DNA of 64,000 nucleotides from JANLQX01 sp031418775 (lineage in GTDB: Bacteria; Actinomycetota; Acidimicrobiia; Acidimicrobiales; JANYDT01). The stretch is taken from contig JANOJN010000079.1 in the NCBI GenBank assembly GCA_031418775.1, positions 1 through 64,000 of the forward strand. Direction: 5' to 3'. Positions 42,709 to 51,466 of this stretch are shown in pieces. Numbering within the stretch: the stretch's first letter is position 1; the number at the start of each line of letters is the position of its first letter. The notes under the pieces were generated by a model. It was not told the DNA's origin. It saw only the letters and a list, made by a program, of their open reading frames with translations, and did not search any database. The translations under genes and the position numbers were made by a program.

Positions 42709-44544
42709 TTAGAGCTGCGCGACCGACCGGGCCAACAACAGCACTCCGGCGCCGGCGATCGCGAACCCCGACACCAGCGGCAGGGCGTTGGTGACGGCGT
42801 AGAGACGGGCTCCGGCCGGGGTGCTGAGTCGGGACGACCACCCGCGGACGCCGCGTTCGAAACGGACGATGAGCAGACCGGCACCGACGAGGGTTGCGGC
42901 GAGCCCGATCCCGTAGGCGACGACGAGGGCTACCCCGAACGGCACTCGGCCAACGGCGATCGCCCCGAGCAGGACGACGAGCGCTGACGGGCTCGGAACG
43001 AGGCCGCCGGCGAGTCCCATCATCACCAGCTCGCGCCGACGCACGACAGAACCGGGTGCCGGGAGGACGTGGTCGTGGGACCAACCCCCGTGGGCGTGGC
43101 TGGTGACGATGAACCGCGGGTCGTCCGGGTGGGCGCGTGTGGCAGCGTCGGCGGTGAGTGCCGAAGCGCGGCCAGGCGTGTCGACATGGGCATGGGCATC
43201 GGCAAGGGGGTGGGGGTCGTGGAGAACCGACGCGTCGTCGTGGTGCGCGACTGCGTGCTCGTGGTCATGCGGTTCCGGGTGCGGATGATCGTGCCCGTGG
43301 TCATGGTCATGTGGGTGCGGATGATCGTGCCCGTCGTCATGCGCGTGGTCCTGGTCTTTCGGGTGTGGATGGGCGTGCCCGTGGTCATGGTCTTGCGGGT
43401 GCGGGTGCGGGTGCGGATGATCGTGCCCTCCCGTCCATCCCGCGACGCCATGACGACCGGGTCGGCGCCAGGCGGCCAGCCGAGTCCGCAACAACGTGAA
43501 CCCGACGCCGATCACCAGGACGCCCGACACGACGCTCGCCCATCGCACCGACCGATCCGCGGAAACCACCGTGGTGGCCGACACGAGCACACCGAGCACC
43601 ATGATGCCGACGGTGTGCGTCGCCGCCACCGTGCCACCGATGGCGATGATGTCCGCAGTTCGTCCTCGACGTCCGAGTGCGTACGCCGCAATGATGGTCT
43701 TGCCGTGTCCGGGCGCCAATGCGTGAAGACCCCCGAGAACGACGGCGAGCAGCATGGCTCCGGCGGCGAAGGGCAGCGTGACCTTGCGGTGGTCGAGCAG
43801 AGATTGGAATCGCTGCGTCAGACCGTCGTTGCCCCGATTGGTGGGCGCAGGTGACGCCGTGGCCGAGTCGGAAGCAGACGCCATTTCCGCAGCTGCACCG
43901 CGAGACACTTTGAACGATGCCCCGAGTTGCCGAAGCGGAGCGCTCACGGCTTCCTTCGGATAGCGCAGCAGGAGATCGGTGGGGGAGACGGTCGCCACCT
44001 CGCCGTCGATGCCGACACCGTTGCCTGATACGGAGATCTCCCGCCAACCGAGACGATCGGGGTAGTTGCGGTCGACAATGTTCACAGACGCCGGAGATGA
44101 CTCGCCCGACGTGGCATGCAGCCGACACTCGAGCCGGAGCGTCGTCAGGCCCGCCTGACCCGAAGGGAACGAGAGCTGAGCTCCACCCGTCGGTGCGAGT
44201 GGCACAGGGACTCCGCTCCGGGTGATGTCCAGTGACTGAGCGATGGATTTGCAGCGCTCGTCACGCCAACGATCGGCGGCGATGGGCGGAACAGGACCGC
44301 TCGATGCGCCGAGTTCCTGGCGAATCTTCAGGGCCGGGATCTCGGCAAGGTCGACGACATACACAACGTCGACGTGTCCGAGCGTAAGCGTGACATGTGT
44401 CGCCGTGTTCGTGGTGAAATTCCCGAGCGGATGAGCGATCGCGGCATCGGGGCGAAAGGCCAGCGCACTGACAATCCCGACGAGCAGTGCGATACGCCGG
44501 GCCGATTGACTGCGTCGGCGGACTACGAGCGTGAGCGTTGACAT
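42709..44544 (-). CDS. NicO/RcnA-type metal transporter with secreted N-terminal domain and His-rich loop
   Basis: 611 residues from ATG 44544 (ATG 44547 directly before is the alternative; AGGAG lies three and six bases upstream of the two). A signal peptide ends near AAIAHP and is followed by an extracellular beta-rich domain of about 180 residues. The membrane part is of the high-affinity nickel/cobalt (NicO) type, with HALAPGHGK as the metal-binding helix motif, about six helices, and a cytoplasmic or extracellular loop (about 370-455) with some 30 histidines. A second conserved stretch, GGLVPSPSALVVLLGA, follows. It should move Ni, Co or another divalent metal. It overlaps the TPR gene stop (ATGATG) and so is translationally coupled. 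Confidence 0.87.
   Translation of the reverse strand: MSTLTLVVRRRSQSARRIALLVGIVSALAFRPDAAIAHPLGNFTTNTATHVTLTLGHVDVVYVVDLAEIPALKIRQELGASSGPVPPIAADRWRDERCKSIAQSLDITRSGVPVPLAPTGGAQLSFPSGQAGLTTLRLECRLHATSGESSPASVNIVDRNYPDRLGWREISVSGNGVGIDGEVATVSPTDLLLRYPKEAVSAPLRQLGASFKVSRGAAAEMASASDSATASPAPTNRGNDGLTQRFQSLLDHRKVTLPFAAGAMLLAVVLGGLHALAPGHGKTIIAAYALGRRGRTADIIAIGGTVAATHTVGIMVLGVLVSATTVVSADRSVRWASVVSGVLVIGVGFTLLRTRLAAWRRPGRHGVAGWTGGHDHPHPHPHPQDHDHGHAHPHPKDQDHAHDDGHDHPHPHDHDHGHDHPHPEPHDHEHAVAHHDDASVLHDPHPLADAHAHVDTPGRASALTADAATRAHPDDPRFIVTSHAHGGWSHDHVLPAPGSVVRRRELVMMGLAGGLVPSPSALVVLLGAIAVGRVPFGVALVVAYGIGLAATLVGAGLLIVRFERGVRGWSSRLSTPAGARLYAVTNALPLVSGFAIAGAGVLLLARSVAQL
43180..43430 (-). repeat. His-Asp-Pro-rich low-complexity coding region
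   Basis: Roughly 85 codons of the metal transporter with about 30 His in HDHPHP/DHDHGH-type units; on the plus strand it shows as repeated GTG and GTC/ATC triplets. Such loops buffer or sense nickel, cobalt or zinc. Confidence 0.85.
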
Positions 44545-45962
44545 CATGTGCTCCTGGTGGTCGGGGTGGCGGCTTGTTGGGCGGGGGCGGGGGATGGCAG
44601 CGCGGGAACAGGAAGCCCAAGTCGGTCGGCGAGCGAGCGAACGGCGCGCGTCTGGAGCGGGGACGACCATGGATTACGGATCGCTGCGGCGAGCTCACGA
44701 CGGGCCGCCGCAAGATCGCCCGTTGCGGCAAAGACCTCGGCCGCGTGCCACCGAGTGGAGGAGACACCGGGTTGGGTCGCCACCGCCGCGCGTGCGTAGG
44801 GCAGGGCCTCGACCGGGCGGCCGGAGACGAACAACGACCATGCCATCGCGTCGTTGGTGAAGATCGTGCGACGTTCCGCGTACGCCCGTCGGGCCGCCCG
44901 CAGCGCCGCAGGCGCCGAGCCCGAGCCACGGTCGGCGAGCAGGATCGCCAACTCGGCGTCAACGACCGCACCGTTCGCCTCGAACAGGGCGACGCTCGCA
45001 TCGACGAGCTGATCCGTGGCTGTTGCCGTCTTCTGATCACCACTCGCTCGCGCCAGATCGGCCCGGAGCCCGAGTGCTCCCGGAAGCGGAATCCTTTCGA
45101 CGAGACGATCAAGGATCGTCGCGGCTCGGCGTGAATCATCTCGGGCCATGGCGACCCGAGCCGAACCGAGCATCGCCGTTCCATTTGTCGGTTCGATCCG
45201 GAGTGACTGCTCATAGGTGCGGCCAGCGGCGGCGAGGTGGCCCGACTCGAGAAGCACGTCGCCGAGATACGCAAGCGCGATGGCACGATCGATCGATCCA
45301 GTCGGCGCGGCTGACACGGCCTGGCGCATGGCGATCTCTGCGCCGAGCAGATCACCGGTGAGCTGGCGGCGATAGGAGAGCCGTGAGAGCGTGGCGACAT
45401 TCGGGCGCTCCTCGACGAGCGACTCGATCTGTGCAAAGGCCTGTTCGTAGTTCCCTAGTTCAATATCGGCATCGAACAGGGAAATGCGTCCGTCCAACGC
45501 GTCTGGTCGTTGCCGGACGACGTCGGTAGCGAGCGAGCGAGCATCCTGGAATCGATGCCGGGCAAGCGCAAGCGTGGCCTTGGTCCCCAGCAGCTCCGGG
45601 GTGGAGCCGAGGCGCTTCTCGGCTTGCCGCAACGCCGATTCGGCAAGTGGATAGAAAGCGGGATCGGCCGTCTCGAAGGCCCGCCGGACATAGGCGGCAC
45701 CCAGCTGACGCCAGTCGTCACCGTTGCTCGGGTTGGAGCGGGTGGCCGACTCGAGCCGGGTGATGCGGTCGACGGTGGAGAGGCTTCGCGACGCCGGCTT
45801 GGCCAGGCCCGGTGCCAGAGTCGATGGGGATGCGGGCGAGACCGTCGCTGCTGAGGCTGCTGCGCCCGGAATCGCTGCCAATGAGATCATAAGCACACCT
45901 ATGACTGACCGGATGCCGGAGGTGATGCGGGTGCCGGACCGCACGTGGCTGGTGCATCGCAC
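44544..45962 (-). CDS. Exported TPR-repeat protein
   Basis: 472 residues. An N-terminal hydrophobic stretch (SVIGVLMISLAAIPGAAASA) acts as a signal peptide or anchor. Ten or so tetratricopeptide-like helix pairs follow (for example AYLGDVLLESGHLAAAGRTYEQSLRIEPTNG split over 45180-45280), then a Pro/Ala/Thr-rich end. GTG 45962 is chosen because AAGGAA stands seven bases upstream and the signal peptide starts soon after; the longer frame to 46247 has no signal logic. It is coupled to the metal transporter gene by ATGA-type overlap, and the DUF4331 gene precedes it, so the three probably serve one envelope function. The partner is unknown. Confidence 0.82.
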   Translation of the reverse strand: MRCTSHVRSGTRITSGIRSVIGVLMISLAAIPGAAASAATVSPASPSTLAPGLAKPASRSLSTVDRITRLESATRSNPSNGDDWRQLGAAYVRRAFETADPAFYPLAESALRQAEKRLGSTPELLGTKATLALARHRFQDARSLATDVVRQRPDALDGRISLFDADIELGNYEQAFAQIESLVEERPNVATLSRLSYRRQLTGDLLGAEIAMRQAVSAAPTGSIDRAIALAYLGDVLLESGHLAAAGRTYEQSLRIEPTNGTAMLGSARVAMARDDSRRAATILDRLVERIPLPGALGLRADLARASGDQKTATATDQLVDASVALFEANGAVVDAELAILLADRGSGSAPAALRAARRAYAERRTIFTNDAMAWSLFVSGRPVEALPYARAAVATQPGVSSTRWHAAEVFAATGDLAAARRELAAAIRNPWSSPLQTRAVRSLADRLGLPVPALPSPAPAQQAATPTTRST

Positions 45963-46068
45963 AAGAAGTTCCTTCCACAGGGATGAGGGTGCGAACAGTG
46001 CGCCGCTTCGGGAGAACTCCGCTCGTCCGTCTGCGCCGAGCGCTCGCTTGGGTGTACCAGTCAGGCAA

Positions 46069-46104
46069 AGCCCTTCGCCGCATGGGGGGTTGCGGCGAAG
46101 GGCT
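46069..46104 (-). terminator. Terminator after the DUF4331 gene
   Basis: Perfect 12-bp stem AGCCCTTCGCCG (46069-46080) with 46093-46104, 12-base loop, followed on the minus strand by TTTG. It stands in the 287-bp non-coding stretch 45963-46249, between the DUF4331 stop and the TPR start. The rest of that stretch shows no gene; it should hold the TPR promoter. Confidence 0.65.
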
Positions 46105-46249
46105 CGTGCCAGTGTTGAACGTGGCGCCAACTCCCCAGCGGGCGCCGCGTTCAAACAAGCGGGACGGACAACGCCGAGGCGCGTCGGTTGTTCATCGCGC
46201 GCTCGCGACACGCGAACGCGAGCACTCCGGTCGTTGTCCGTCTTCATGA

Positions 46250-47638
46250 TCAGGCCTTGATCGGCTCGTAGGCGCGGTCGGCGCCGTATCCGTCACGGGG
46301 CAGGCCGACATACGGGAACACGTTCAGGAGTTCCCGATCGTTGGCGTCGACACCGTCACCGAGCGCATTGTTCGGGAATCCGGTGAAGGTCTTGTCGCTC
46401 ACCAACGGGTTGGCACCGGCCACCACCTGGAGGGCGGTGTCGACGACATCATCGGTGAGGTTGCGGCCGTTGGGGAACGACGACTTGCCGATGCCGGTGT
46501 TGAGGCGGAGCATCTCGGACGGGGCCGAGAACGTCTTCGACTTGTTCAGACCGGGGATACCCGTGAGGAAGATCACGGCGAGGTCCTGGCGGCCCGCGAA
46601 GGCCGCCGGGAGCCCGGCGTCGACGCTGGTCGGCACCTTGATGCCGGCCGGGCCGTAGAGGAACGGGATCAACTTGCCGAGCTCAGGGTCGAGGACGGAC
46701 TTGGCGAACTGGCCGTCCTTGTCCGGGCTCGACGCATTGAACGTGTCCTTCTGCCCGACGGGGATGACGACCTCGTTGACGAGCGGGTTGCCAAGACGGG
46801 CAACCTGCTTCCAGTTGCCGTTGCCGTTGCCTTCACCGACACGACGTGACGTGGTCGCCCAGACACCGACGACGGGATCCCCGGCGTTGGTGATGCGACC
46901 GCTCGGAACCTGCAACACGATCGAGCTGATGTTCTGCCCGGCGAGGTAGTCGATTCCCGCCGCAGTCGGCTGCTTGATGACGTGGAAGGAGTTCAGCGGA
47001 CGCAGACCACCGAGGTCGAAGATCGCCCCGAGGTCGGCGAAGAACGGGTCATCACGTGGACCGGCAAAGACCCGGATCGCGCCCTGTTCCAGCTGATGGC
47101 TCGCCCCGGCGACGGTCGTCCGATAGTTCGGCGTCGAGCGGGTGGCGCCGACGTAGGCCGGCGCGGTCAGAAGGTTCTGTCCGATCGGCTTGCTTTCCTT
47201 TCCGCGAACTTCCGTCAGCGTGTAGGTCTGCTTGCGGTTGAGGTCCGCGTCATCGACCGACGTCACCTGGTTCGTGTTGTAGAGGAACGTGTTCGGGTTC
47301 GAATACGTCGTCTTGAAACGGAACTGGTACTTGATGTCGGCAACGGCATCGCCGTTGTTGTCGATGTTGAGCTCATAGAGCACGTCGTCACCGAACTTCG
47401 AGAAGTTCGGTCCGCCACCGGGATTCTGGAACGGGTCGGTGTTGATGACGAACGTCGTCGAGTCCGGGCGATCCGGGCTCACGAAGGCGTAGAGGTCGGT
47501 GAGGTCGGCGACCGGATCCTCGGTGATCGCCGGCGCCTCCCGATGGCTCGATGCCGTGGTCGGTGCGGCAAGGCTGAATCCGAGCGCAGCGGCCAGGCCG
47601 ATGGCGGGAATGCCCTGTCGAAGGAGTGAACGTTTCAT
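46250..47638 (-). CDS. DUF4331 family secreted protein
   Basis: 462 residues. Signal peptide MKRSLLRQGIPAIGLAAALGFSLAAPTTASS, then the DUF4331 hallmark SSHREAPAITEDPVADLTDLYAFVSPDRPD at the mature N-terminus, PNFSKFGDD and a long beta-rich body ending VGLPRDGYGADR. The function of the family is not established; the Asp-rich loops look able to bind metal. ATG 47638 begins the signal peptide; the longer upstream frame is not supported. Genes downstream on the same strand (TPR protein, NicO transporter) form a set with it, separated by the hairpin at 46069. Confidence 0.88.
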   Translation of the reverse strand: MKRSLLRQGIPAIGLAAALGFSLAAPTTASSHREAPAITEDPVADLTDLYAFVSPDRPDSTTFVINTDPFQNPGGGPNFSKFGDDVLYELNIDNNGDAVADIKYQFRFKTTYSNPNTFLYNTNQVTSVDDADLNRKQTYTLTEVRGKESKPIGQNLLTAPAYVGATRSTPNYRTTVAGASHQLEQGAIRVFAGPRDDPFFADLGAIFDLGGLRPLNSFHVIKQPTAAGIDYLAGQNISSIVLQVPSGRITNAGDPVVGVWATTSRRVGEGNGNGNWKQVARLGNPLVNEVVIPVGQKDTFNASSPDKDGQFAKSVLDPELGKLIPFLYGPAGIKVPTSVDAGLPAAFAGRQDLAVIFLTGIPGLNKSKTFSAPSEMLRLNTGIGKSSFPNGRNLTDDVVDTALQVVAGANPLVSDKTFTGFPNNALGDGVDANDRELLNVFPYVGLPRDGYGADRAYEPIKA

Positions 47639-47710
47639 GACTCTCGTTTCTGTTGCGGGTGGGGGGTTGTGGTGCTGGGGATCAGGGGCCCGCTGGCCGA
47701 GGCGCACTCG

Positions 47711-48742
47711 TCATGGCGCAGCGGGGACGGGAGCGATGCCGACGACGACCCATCGGTCGGCCAGAGGCGCCGCAATCACGTGCATCTCGTGAGGCGCCGC
47801 CAGTGTCACGACGCGGGCCCATTGGTAGGCGCCGCTGCCGTAGGCATCGAGCAGAGCCTGCGGATCGTCCAAGGTGTAGATGTCGCCGACCGACTCAACG
47901 GCCACGGCGCCCGGAGTGGTGCAGAGCGCTTCGGCCAGCCACACCGCACCGAGCAGGCCGCCCCCGTACTCGCCGACCGGAGTCTTCCGGGGCTGGTTGC
48001 CCGATGATGCGCAGCCGTTCTGTCGCGCGGCAGACCAAGCGACAACGTCGTCGGCCAACCGGCTCTCCGGCGCGGCGTAGCGCTGCGTGATCGTCCGCCG
48101 TTCCCACGAAACCTTCCAGCCGGATTCGTCCTTGCGGGCCGGGAGTTTCACGACGGCGGTGGGACCGACGACGCCTCGAATCTCATCGATCGTCGGGGCC
48201 TGGTCGACGCGCAGGGTAGGCGCGTCAGGGCCTTCGCTGGCGTCGGCATCGACGGCGGACGACAGCCACGCCGGATCCCGGCTCAGGATGTCGGCGAAGC
48301 GAGTGGCCGAGCCGATGCGCTCCTGCTCGATGTCCGGAAGGAGCGCGAAGGCGTCGACGGTCCGTCCGGCGACGACTGCATCGCCGAACGCCGCCGCGGC
48401 GGCAGCCGGGCTGGCGGCGCTGGCACTGGCGGCGCGACTCCGACGAGACGACGGACCGGCCACCGGTTCGGGCCCCGGGGCGGTCTTGTCCGCCGGTGGA
48501 ACGGTGAAGGAGAGGCCGGGCTCCGGCGCGCCGAGCACCAGTCGCGATTGTCCGGGGACGGCCTCGGTCGGTTGGGCCGAGGGCGCCGAAGCGCTCAGCG
48601 GGACCGGCGGAGGTGGCGTCGTGGTCGTCTGACCACTGCACCCCGAGAGCGCGAGGGCGAGAACGCCGGAGGAGAGCGCGAACCAGGTTTGAACGCTGCG
48701 CCGATGAGCGACTGCCTTCGTGAACCGATGACGTTGCGACAT
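47711..48742 (-). CDS. Putative lipoprotein of unknown function
   Basis: 343 residues. The signal peptide (WFALSSGVLALALSGC) ends in a lipobox, LALSGC, so the mature protein should be lipid-anchored. A Pro/Thr/Ala-rich linker of about 90 residues is followed by a globular part with DAVVAGRTVDAFALLPD (a DUF-like helical start), an RRTITQRY patch and a C-terminal beta-hairpin region ending IAPVPAAP. No enzyme motif is seen. It lies 72 bp before the DUF4331 gene and may be co-expressed. A divergent region of 300 bp separates it from the surface protein. Confidence 0.72.
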   Translation of the reverse strand: MSQRHRFTKAVAHRRSVQTWFALSSGVLALALSGCSGQTTTTPPPPVPLSASAPSAQPTEAVPGQSRLVLGAPEPGLSFTVPPADKTAPGPEPVAGPSSRRSRAASASAASPAAAAAAFGDAVVAGRTVDAFALLPDIEQERIGSATRFADILSRDPAWLSSAVDADASEGPDAPTLRVDQAPTIDEIRGVVGPTAVVKLPARKDESGWKVSWERRTITQRYAAPESRLADDVVAWSAARQNGCASSGNQPRKTPVGEYGGGLLGAVWLAEALCTTPGAVAVESVGDIYTLDDPQALLDAYGSGAYQWARVVTLAAPHEMHVIAAPLADRWVVVGIAPVPAAP

Positions 48743-49041
48743 GTTGAAGGTTCGTCACCGGACGTCGCTTGGATGCCTCGGGTAAGAACAATCCGGAGCA
48801 AGCCGAGCGCAGCCGCCCCCTGACTCGGCGCTCGGCGGCCTCGTCGAAGCCTTCCCGAACTCTGGCGAGCTCCGTGCGCTTACGCCGAGATCTCAGTGCT
48901 CAGGCCAAGGCCGACGGCCGGCGGCGGCGCGAGCCGTCAAGTTCACCTCGAACGTGGTCGATGAACGGGGTGCCGCCACGACCGCGGGTAACCTGTACCC
49001 ATTCGACCACACGGCCCGTCGGCCGACATCAGGAGATCACC
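48743..49041. other. Non-coding region between divergent lipoprotein and surface-protein genes
   Basis: About 300 bp with no credible gene on either strand. It must contain the promoters of both neighbours. I see no clear -35/-10 pair or long palindrome. The only firm site is the Shine-Dalgarno AGGAGA at 49031-49036 for the plus-strand gene. Confidence 0.6.
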
Positions 49042-49356
49042 ATGCTTCGTAAGGCCCTTCGTACCGCAGCCGTTTCCGTTCTCGTCGGTGGCGCCGCGTT
49101 TCTCGCCGTCCCCGCCTCCGCCCAGGAGACGACGACCACCGTCGCCCCCGTGGCCGAGGTCGTTGTCGAGGCACCGGTCGCCGACACTGCTGCGCCAGTC
49201 GACGCGGCGACCGCCGAAGTTCCGGCCGGTGGCGTTGCCGCTGGTGGCGGCTTCATGAGCAACGACAACGGCTCAGCCGTTCTTCCCCTCGCCCTGGCGC
49301 TCGGCGCCGCTGGCGTCGGAGCCGGCATTTTCGTGTCACGCCGCCGTAAGGCCTGA
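49042..49356 (+). CDS. Small surface-anchored protein, probable sortase substrate
   Basis: 104 residues: signal peptide (TAAVSVLVGGAAFLAVPASA), an acidic Ala/Val/Pro/Thr linker, GGGFMSNDNGSAVLP, a C-terminal membrane span (LALALGAAGVGAGIFV) and the tail SRRRKA. This has the form of a cell-wall sorting signal but lacks a standard LPxTG or LAxTG motif; the Asn-Gly-Ser-Ala-Val-Leu-Pro stretch before the span may be an unusual recognition sequence or the protein may simply stay in the membrane. AGGAGA six bases before ATG 49042 gives strong translation. A sortase gene starts 33 bp downstream, which supports the substrate idea. Confidence 0.75.
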   Translation: MLRKALRTAAVSVLVGGAAFLAVPASAQETTTTVAPVAEVVVEAPVADTAAPVDAATAEVPAGGVAAGGGFMSNDNGSAVLPLALALGAAGVGAGIFVSRRRKA

Positions 49357-49388
49357 CCACCGCCGTCCTCGCCGCCCGGTGAGGAGCT

Positions 49389-50540
49389 ATGAACACTGAC
49401 ATACAGCCACCGTCCCGCAAAGCGCCCGGGCGGTGGCTGTATGTCCTTCCGGCACTTCTGCTCGCGGCAGCCGGGTGGACCGCTCTCGCCCAACGGGCCG
49501 GCTCCACGATTCGACCGGGCACCGCCGAGGAAGCAGCGGGACTCGAACCGGCCACCGATCAGAGAGATCCGAAGCGGTTCCGGATCGTTGCTCCGAACGT
49601 CATCGAGGACACCGCGACCGGCATTCGCCGGACTGTGGACCTTCGACCTGGCCAGGACATCCCGGAACGCTTCACGGAGAACCTGCCCGTCAACGACAAC
49701 CTCGCCGACGACCGACGCTACGGAATCGGTCCGCGGCCCGTGCGCGTCCTGATGGCACCGATCGGCCTCGACGCCGAAGCGATTCCGATCGGTCTCGACG
49801 CGAACGGTGCGCTCGCCGTACCTCGTCGGGCCGACATCACGGGCTGGTGGTCGGGCGGATTCGTTCCCGGGGAGACCGGTCCGACCGTCCTCGTTGGGCA
49901 TTACGACTCAAAGGTGGCTCCGGGAGTGTTTTCGCGGCTGGCGAAGGCCAAGATCGGTCAGCTCATCTTCGTGGAGCAGTCGGACGGTTCGAGGTATCTG
50001 TACAAGGTCACCGAGGTGGAGAAGCCCAAGAAGTCGGTCTTCCCGACCGACAAGGTCTACGGACCGACGGAGTCGTCGACCCTGCGACTCGTCACGTGTG
50101 GCGGGAAGTTCGACCGCAGCACCGGGCACTACGTCGACAACCTGATCGTCTATGCGGACGTCGTACCACCGCCGTTCGGGCGGGGAATCATCCTGGGATT
50201 CGAGGCGCCGGAGTATTTCCCGACGACCACCACAACAACCCTGGTCAGCGATACGACGATCGCGGAAACGACCGTCCCGACCTCGACCACGCCCGCCCCA
50301 CCGACCAGCGTGGGGACCTCGGGCCCACCGACCAGCGTGGGGACCTCGGGCCAACCGACCAGCGTGGGGACGCCGGGGCCGCTGCCTCTTGCGCCGAGCA
50401 ACCCGACCGGGTCCACCGGCGCACCGACGGCGCCGTCGTCGGTCGTGACCGTGGAGGCCGCCTCAACCACCACGGTGCCACCGGCCGAAGGCCCGGCCAC
50501 CGCTGCGGCGGGCGAAGCACCCACCAGCGCGCCGACGTAG
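49389..50540 (+). CDS. Class-F-like sortase
   Basis: 383 residues. An N-terminal membrane anchor (WLYVLPALLLAAAGWTALA) is followed by a sortase domain of about 110-270 with His171 in VGHYDS and the nucleophile Cys237 in RLVTCGGKFD. The usual catalytic Arg position after GHY is Val in GHYVDNLIVYA, and Arg243 in FDRSTGHY may take that role; this needs an alignment. The 110 C-terminal residues are a Thr/Pro-rich tail with three 27-bp repeats. The start ATG 49389 has GAGGAG very close (two bases). A perfect 15-bp hairpin lies at codons 4-19. It probably anchors the small surface protein encoded just before it. Confidence 0.82.
   Translation: MNTDIQPPSRKAPGRWLYVLPALLLAAAGWTALAQRAGSTIRPGTAEEAAGLEPATDQRDPKRFRIVAPNVIEDTATGIRRTVDLRPGQDIPERFTENLPVNDNLADDRRYGIGPRPVRVLMAPIGLDAEAIPIGLDANGALAVPRRADITGWWSGGFVPGETGPTVLVGHYDSKVAPGVFSRLAKAKIGQLIFVEQSDGSRYLYKVTEVEKPKKSVFPTDKVYGPTESSTLRLVTCGGKFDRSTGHYVDNLIVYADVVPPPFGRGIILGFEAPEYFPTTTTTTLVSDTTIAETTVPTSTTPAPPTSVGTSGPPTSVGTSGQPTSVGTPGPLPLAPSNPTGSTGAPTAPSSVVTVEAASTTTVPPAEGPATAAAGEAPTSAPT
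49398..49445 (+). repeat. Perfect 15-bp inverted repeat in the start of the sortase gene
   Basis: Arms 49398-49412 and 49431-49445 pair perfectly around an 18-base loop. The hairpin begins nine bases after the sortase ATG. No T run follows, so it is not a terminator. It could slow translation or protect the upstream mRNA. Confidence 0.75.
50298..50378 (+). repeat. Three 27-bp tandem repeats in the sortase tail
   Basis: Units encode PPTSVGTSG, PPTSVGTSG and QPTSVGTPG. The first two are identical in DNA and the third differs at a few bases, so the array is recent and may vary in copy number between strains. Confidence 0.8.
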
Positions 50541-50761
50541 TGCGGGGGCGGCCGCCGCATTTCCCGCCAGCCTCGACAGTACGTCTCCACCGCCACGCGA
50601 GCGCGCCGTGTCCGCTGAACCATCCCACATGCCGGGTTCGGGCCGGGACTGGCAATTCCTGTTGGGCAGGAACCTGCCCGGCGATTCTCGGCCGATGTGG
50701 GATGCCGGCGACGGCGATCTGGGATGTCGACGGATGTCGGTGGACGGACCACCGACCGGGC

Positions 50762-51352
50762 CTAGCGGCCTCGGGCCTTCGCCTTCGCGGCCTTCTCGGC
50801 GTCCTTGCGGGCCTTGCGGGCGGCGAGCTTGACGTCACGATCCGGATCGATCGGCTTCGGCACGGTGATCGACACCAGTTCGGCCGGCGGAAGGGCGACG
50901 ACCGGGTCGGACTTCAGCAGATCCTTGAGGATCGGTGACGCCAACGCCTCGCCGACGATGGCCGATGCCATCATCATCCGGGTCGCGCCGACCGAGTGAC
51001 GTTCGACCAGGCCAGGCAGGGCCTCCTGAAGTTCGGCCTCCGTCGGGTTGTCGGAGGACTCGCCCAGGGCCTCGACGCAGTCGGCCAGGCAACGATCCGC
51101 CAACAGCGTGGCGATGCCCTCGAGGGTGCCGTTCATCCGGCCCTTGGTCAGCGCGGAACGGACCGACTCGGTGTCGGTCCCGTGGCAGCGCTGCTCGAGC
51201 AGTTTCGACTGCTCTTCGGTCAGGCCGCCGACCATCCCCACAAGTTCGTCGTCGGTGGCGGCCCGGACCGCACGCTCGAGCAGGCTGATGGCGATCAGAC
51301 GGCTCTGGACGGCGTTGACGGGGCGTTGGATCTTCTGCTGCGGGGAACTCAC
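50762..51352 (-). CDS. Conserved hypothetical protein with basic C-terminus
   Basis: 196 residues, mainly helical. Features: LLERAVRAATDDELVGMVGGLTEEQ near the N-terminus, two cysteines (C at 56 and in the RCLADCVEALGE segment), and a C-terminal run rich in Lys, Arg and Ala (RKARKDAEKAAKAKARGR) typical of nucleic-acid contacts. No membrane segment or known enzyme motif. It could be an RNA or nucleoid associated protein, but this is only suggested by charge. The 221-bp stretch 50541-50761 before it, next to the sortase stop, has only a small hairpin (GGGCAGG/CCTGCCC at 50664-50679) and no gene. Confidence 0.6.
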   Translation of the reverse strand: MSSPQQKIQRPVNAVQSRLIAISLLERAVRAATDDELVGMVGGLTEEQSKLLEQRCHGTDTESVRSALTKGRMNGTLEGIATLLADRCLADCVEALGESSDNPTEAELQEALPGLVERHSVGATRMMMASAIVGEALASPILKDLLKSDPVVALPPAELVSITVPKPIDPDRDVKLAARKARKDAEKAAKAKARGR

Positions 51353-51466
51353 GGCCGAAGAGGCTACTGGTGCGTCGCCAAGCCACCGTTCCTTCGCCCC
51401 GAAAGCGCGCGTTCGCCGGATTCAGAAGGAGCGCGGCGAAGCGGCCGTGAACCCCCGACCGAGGTC

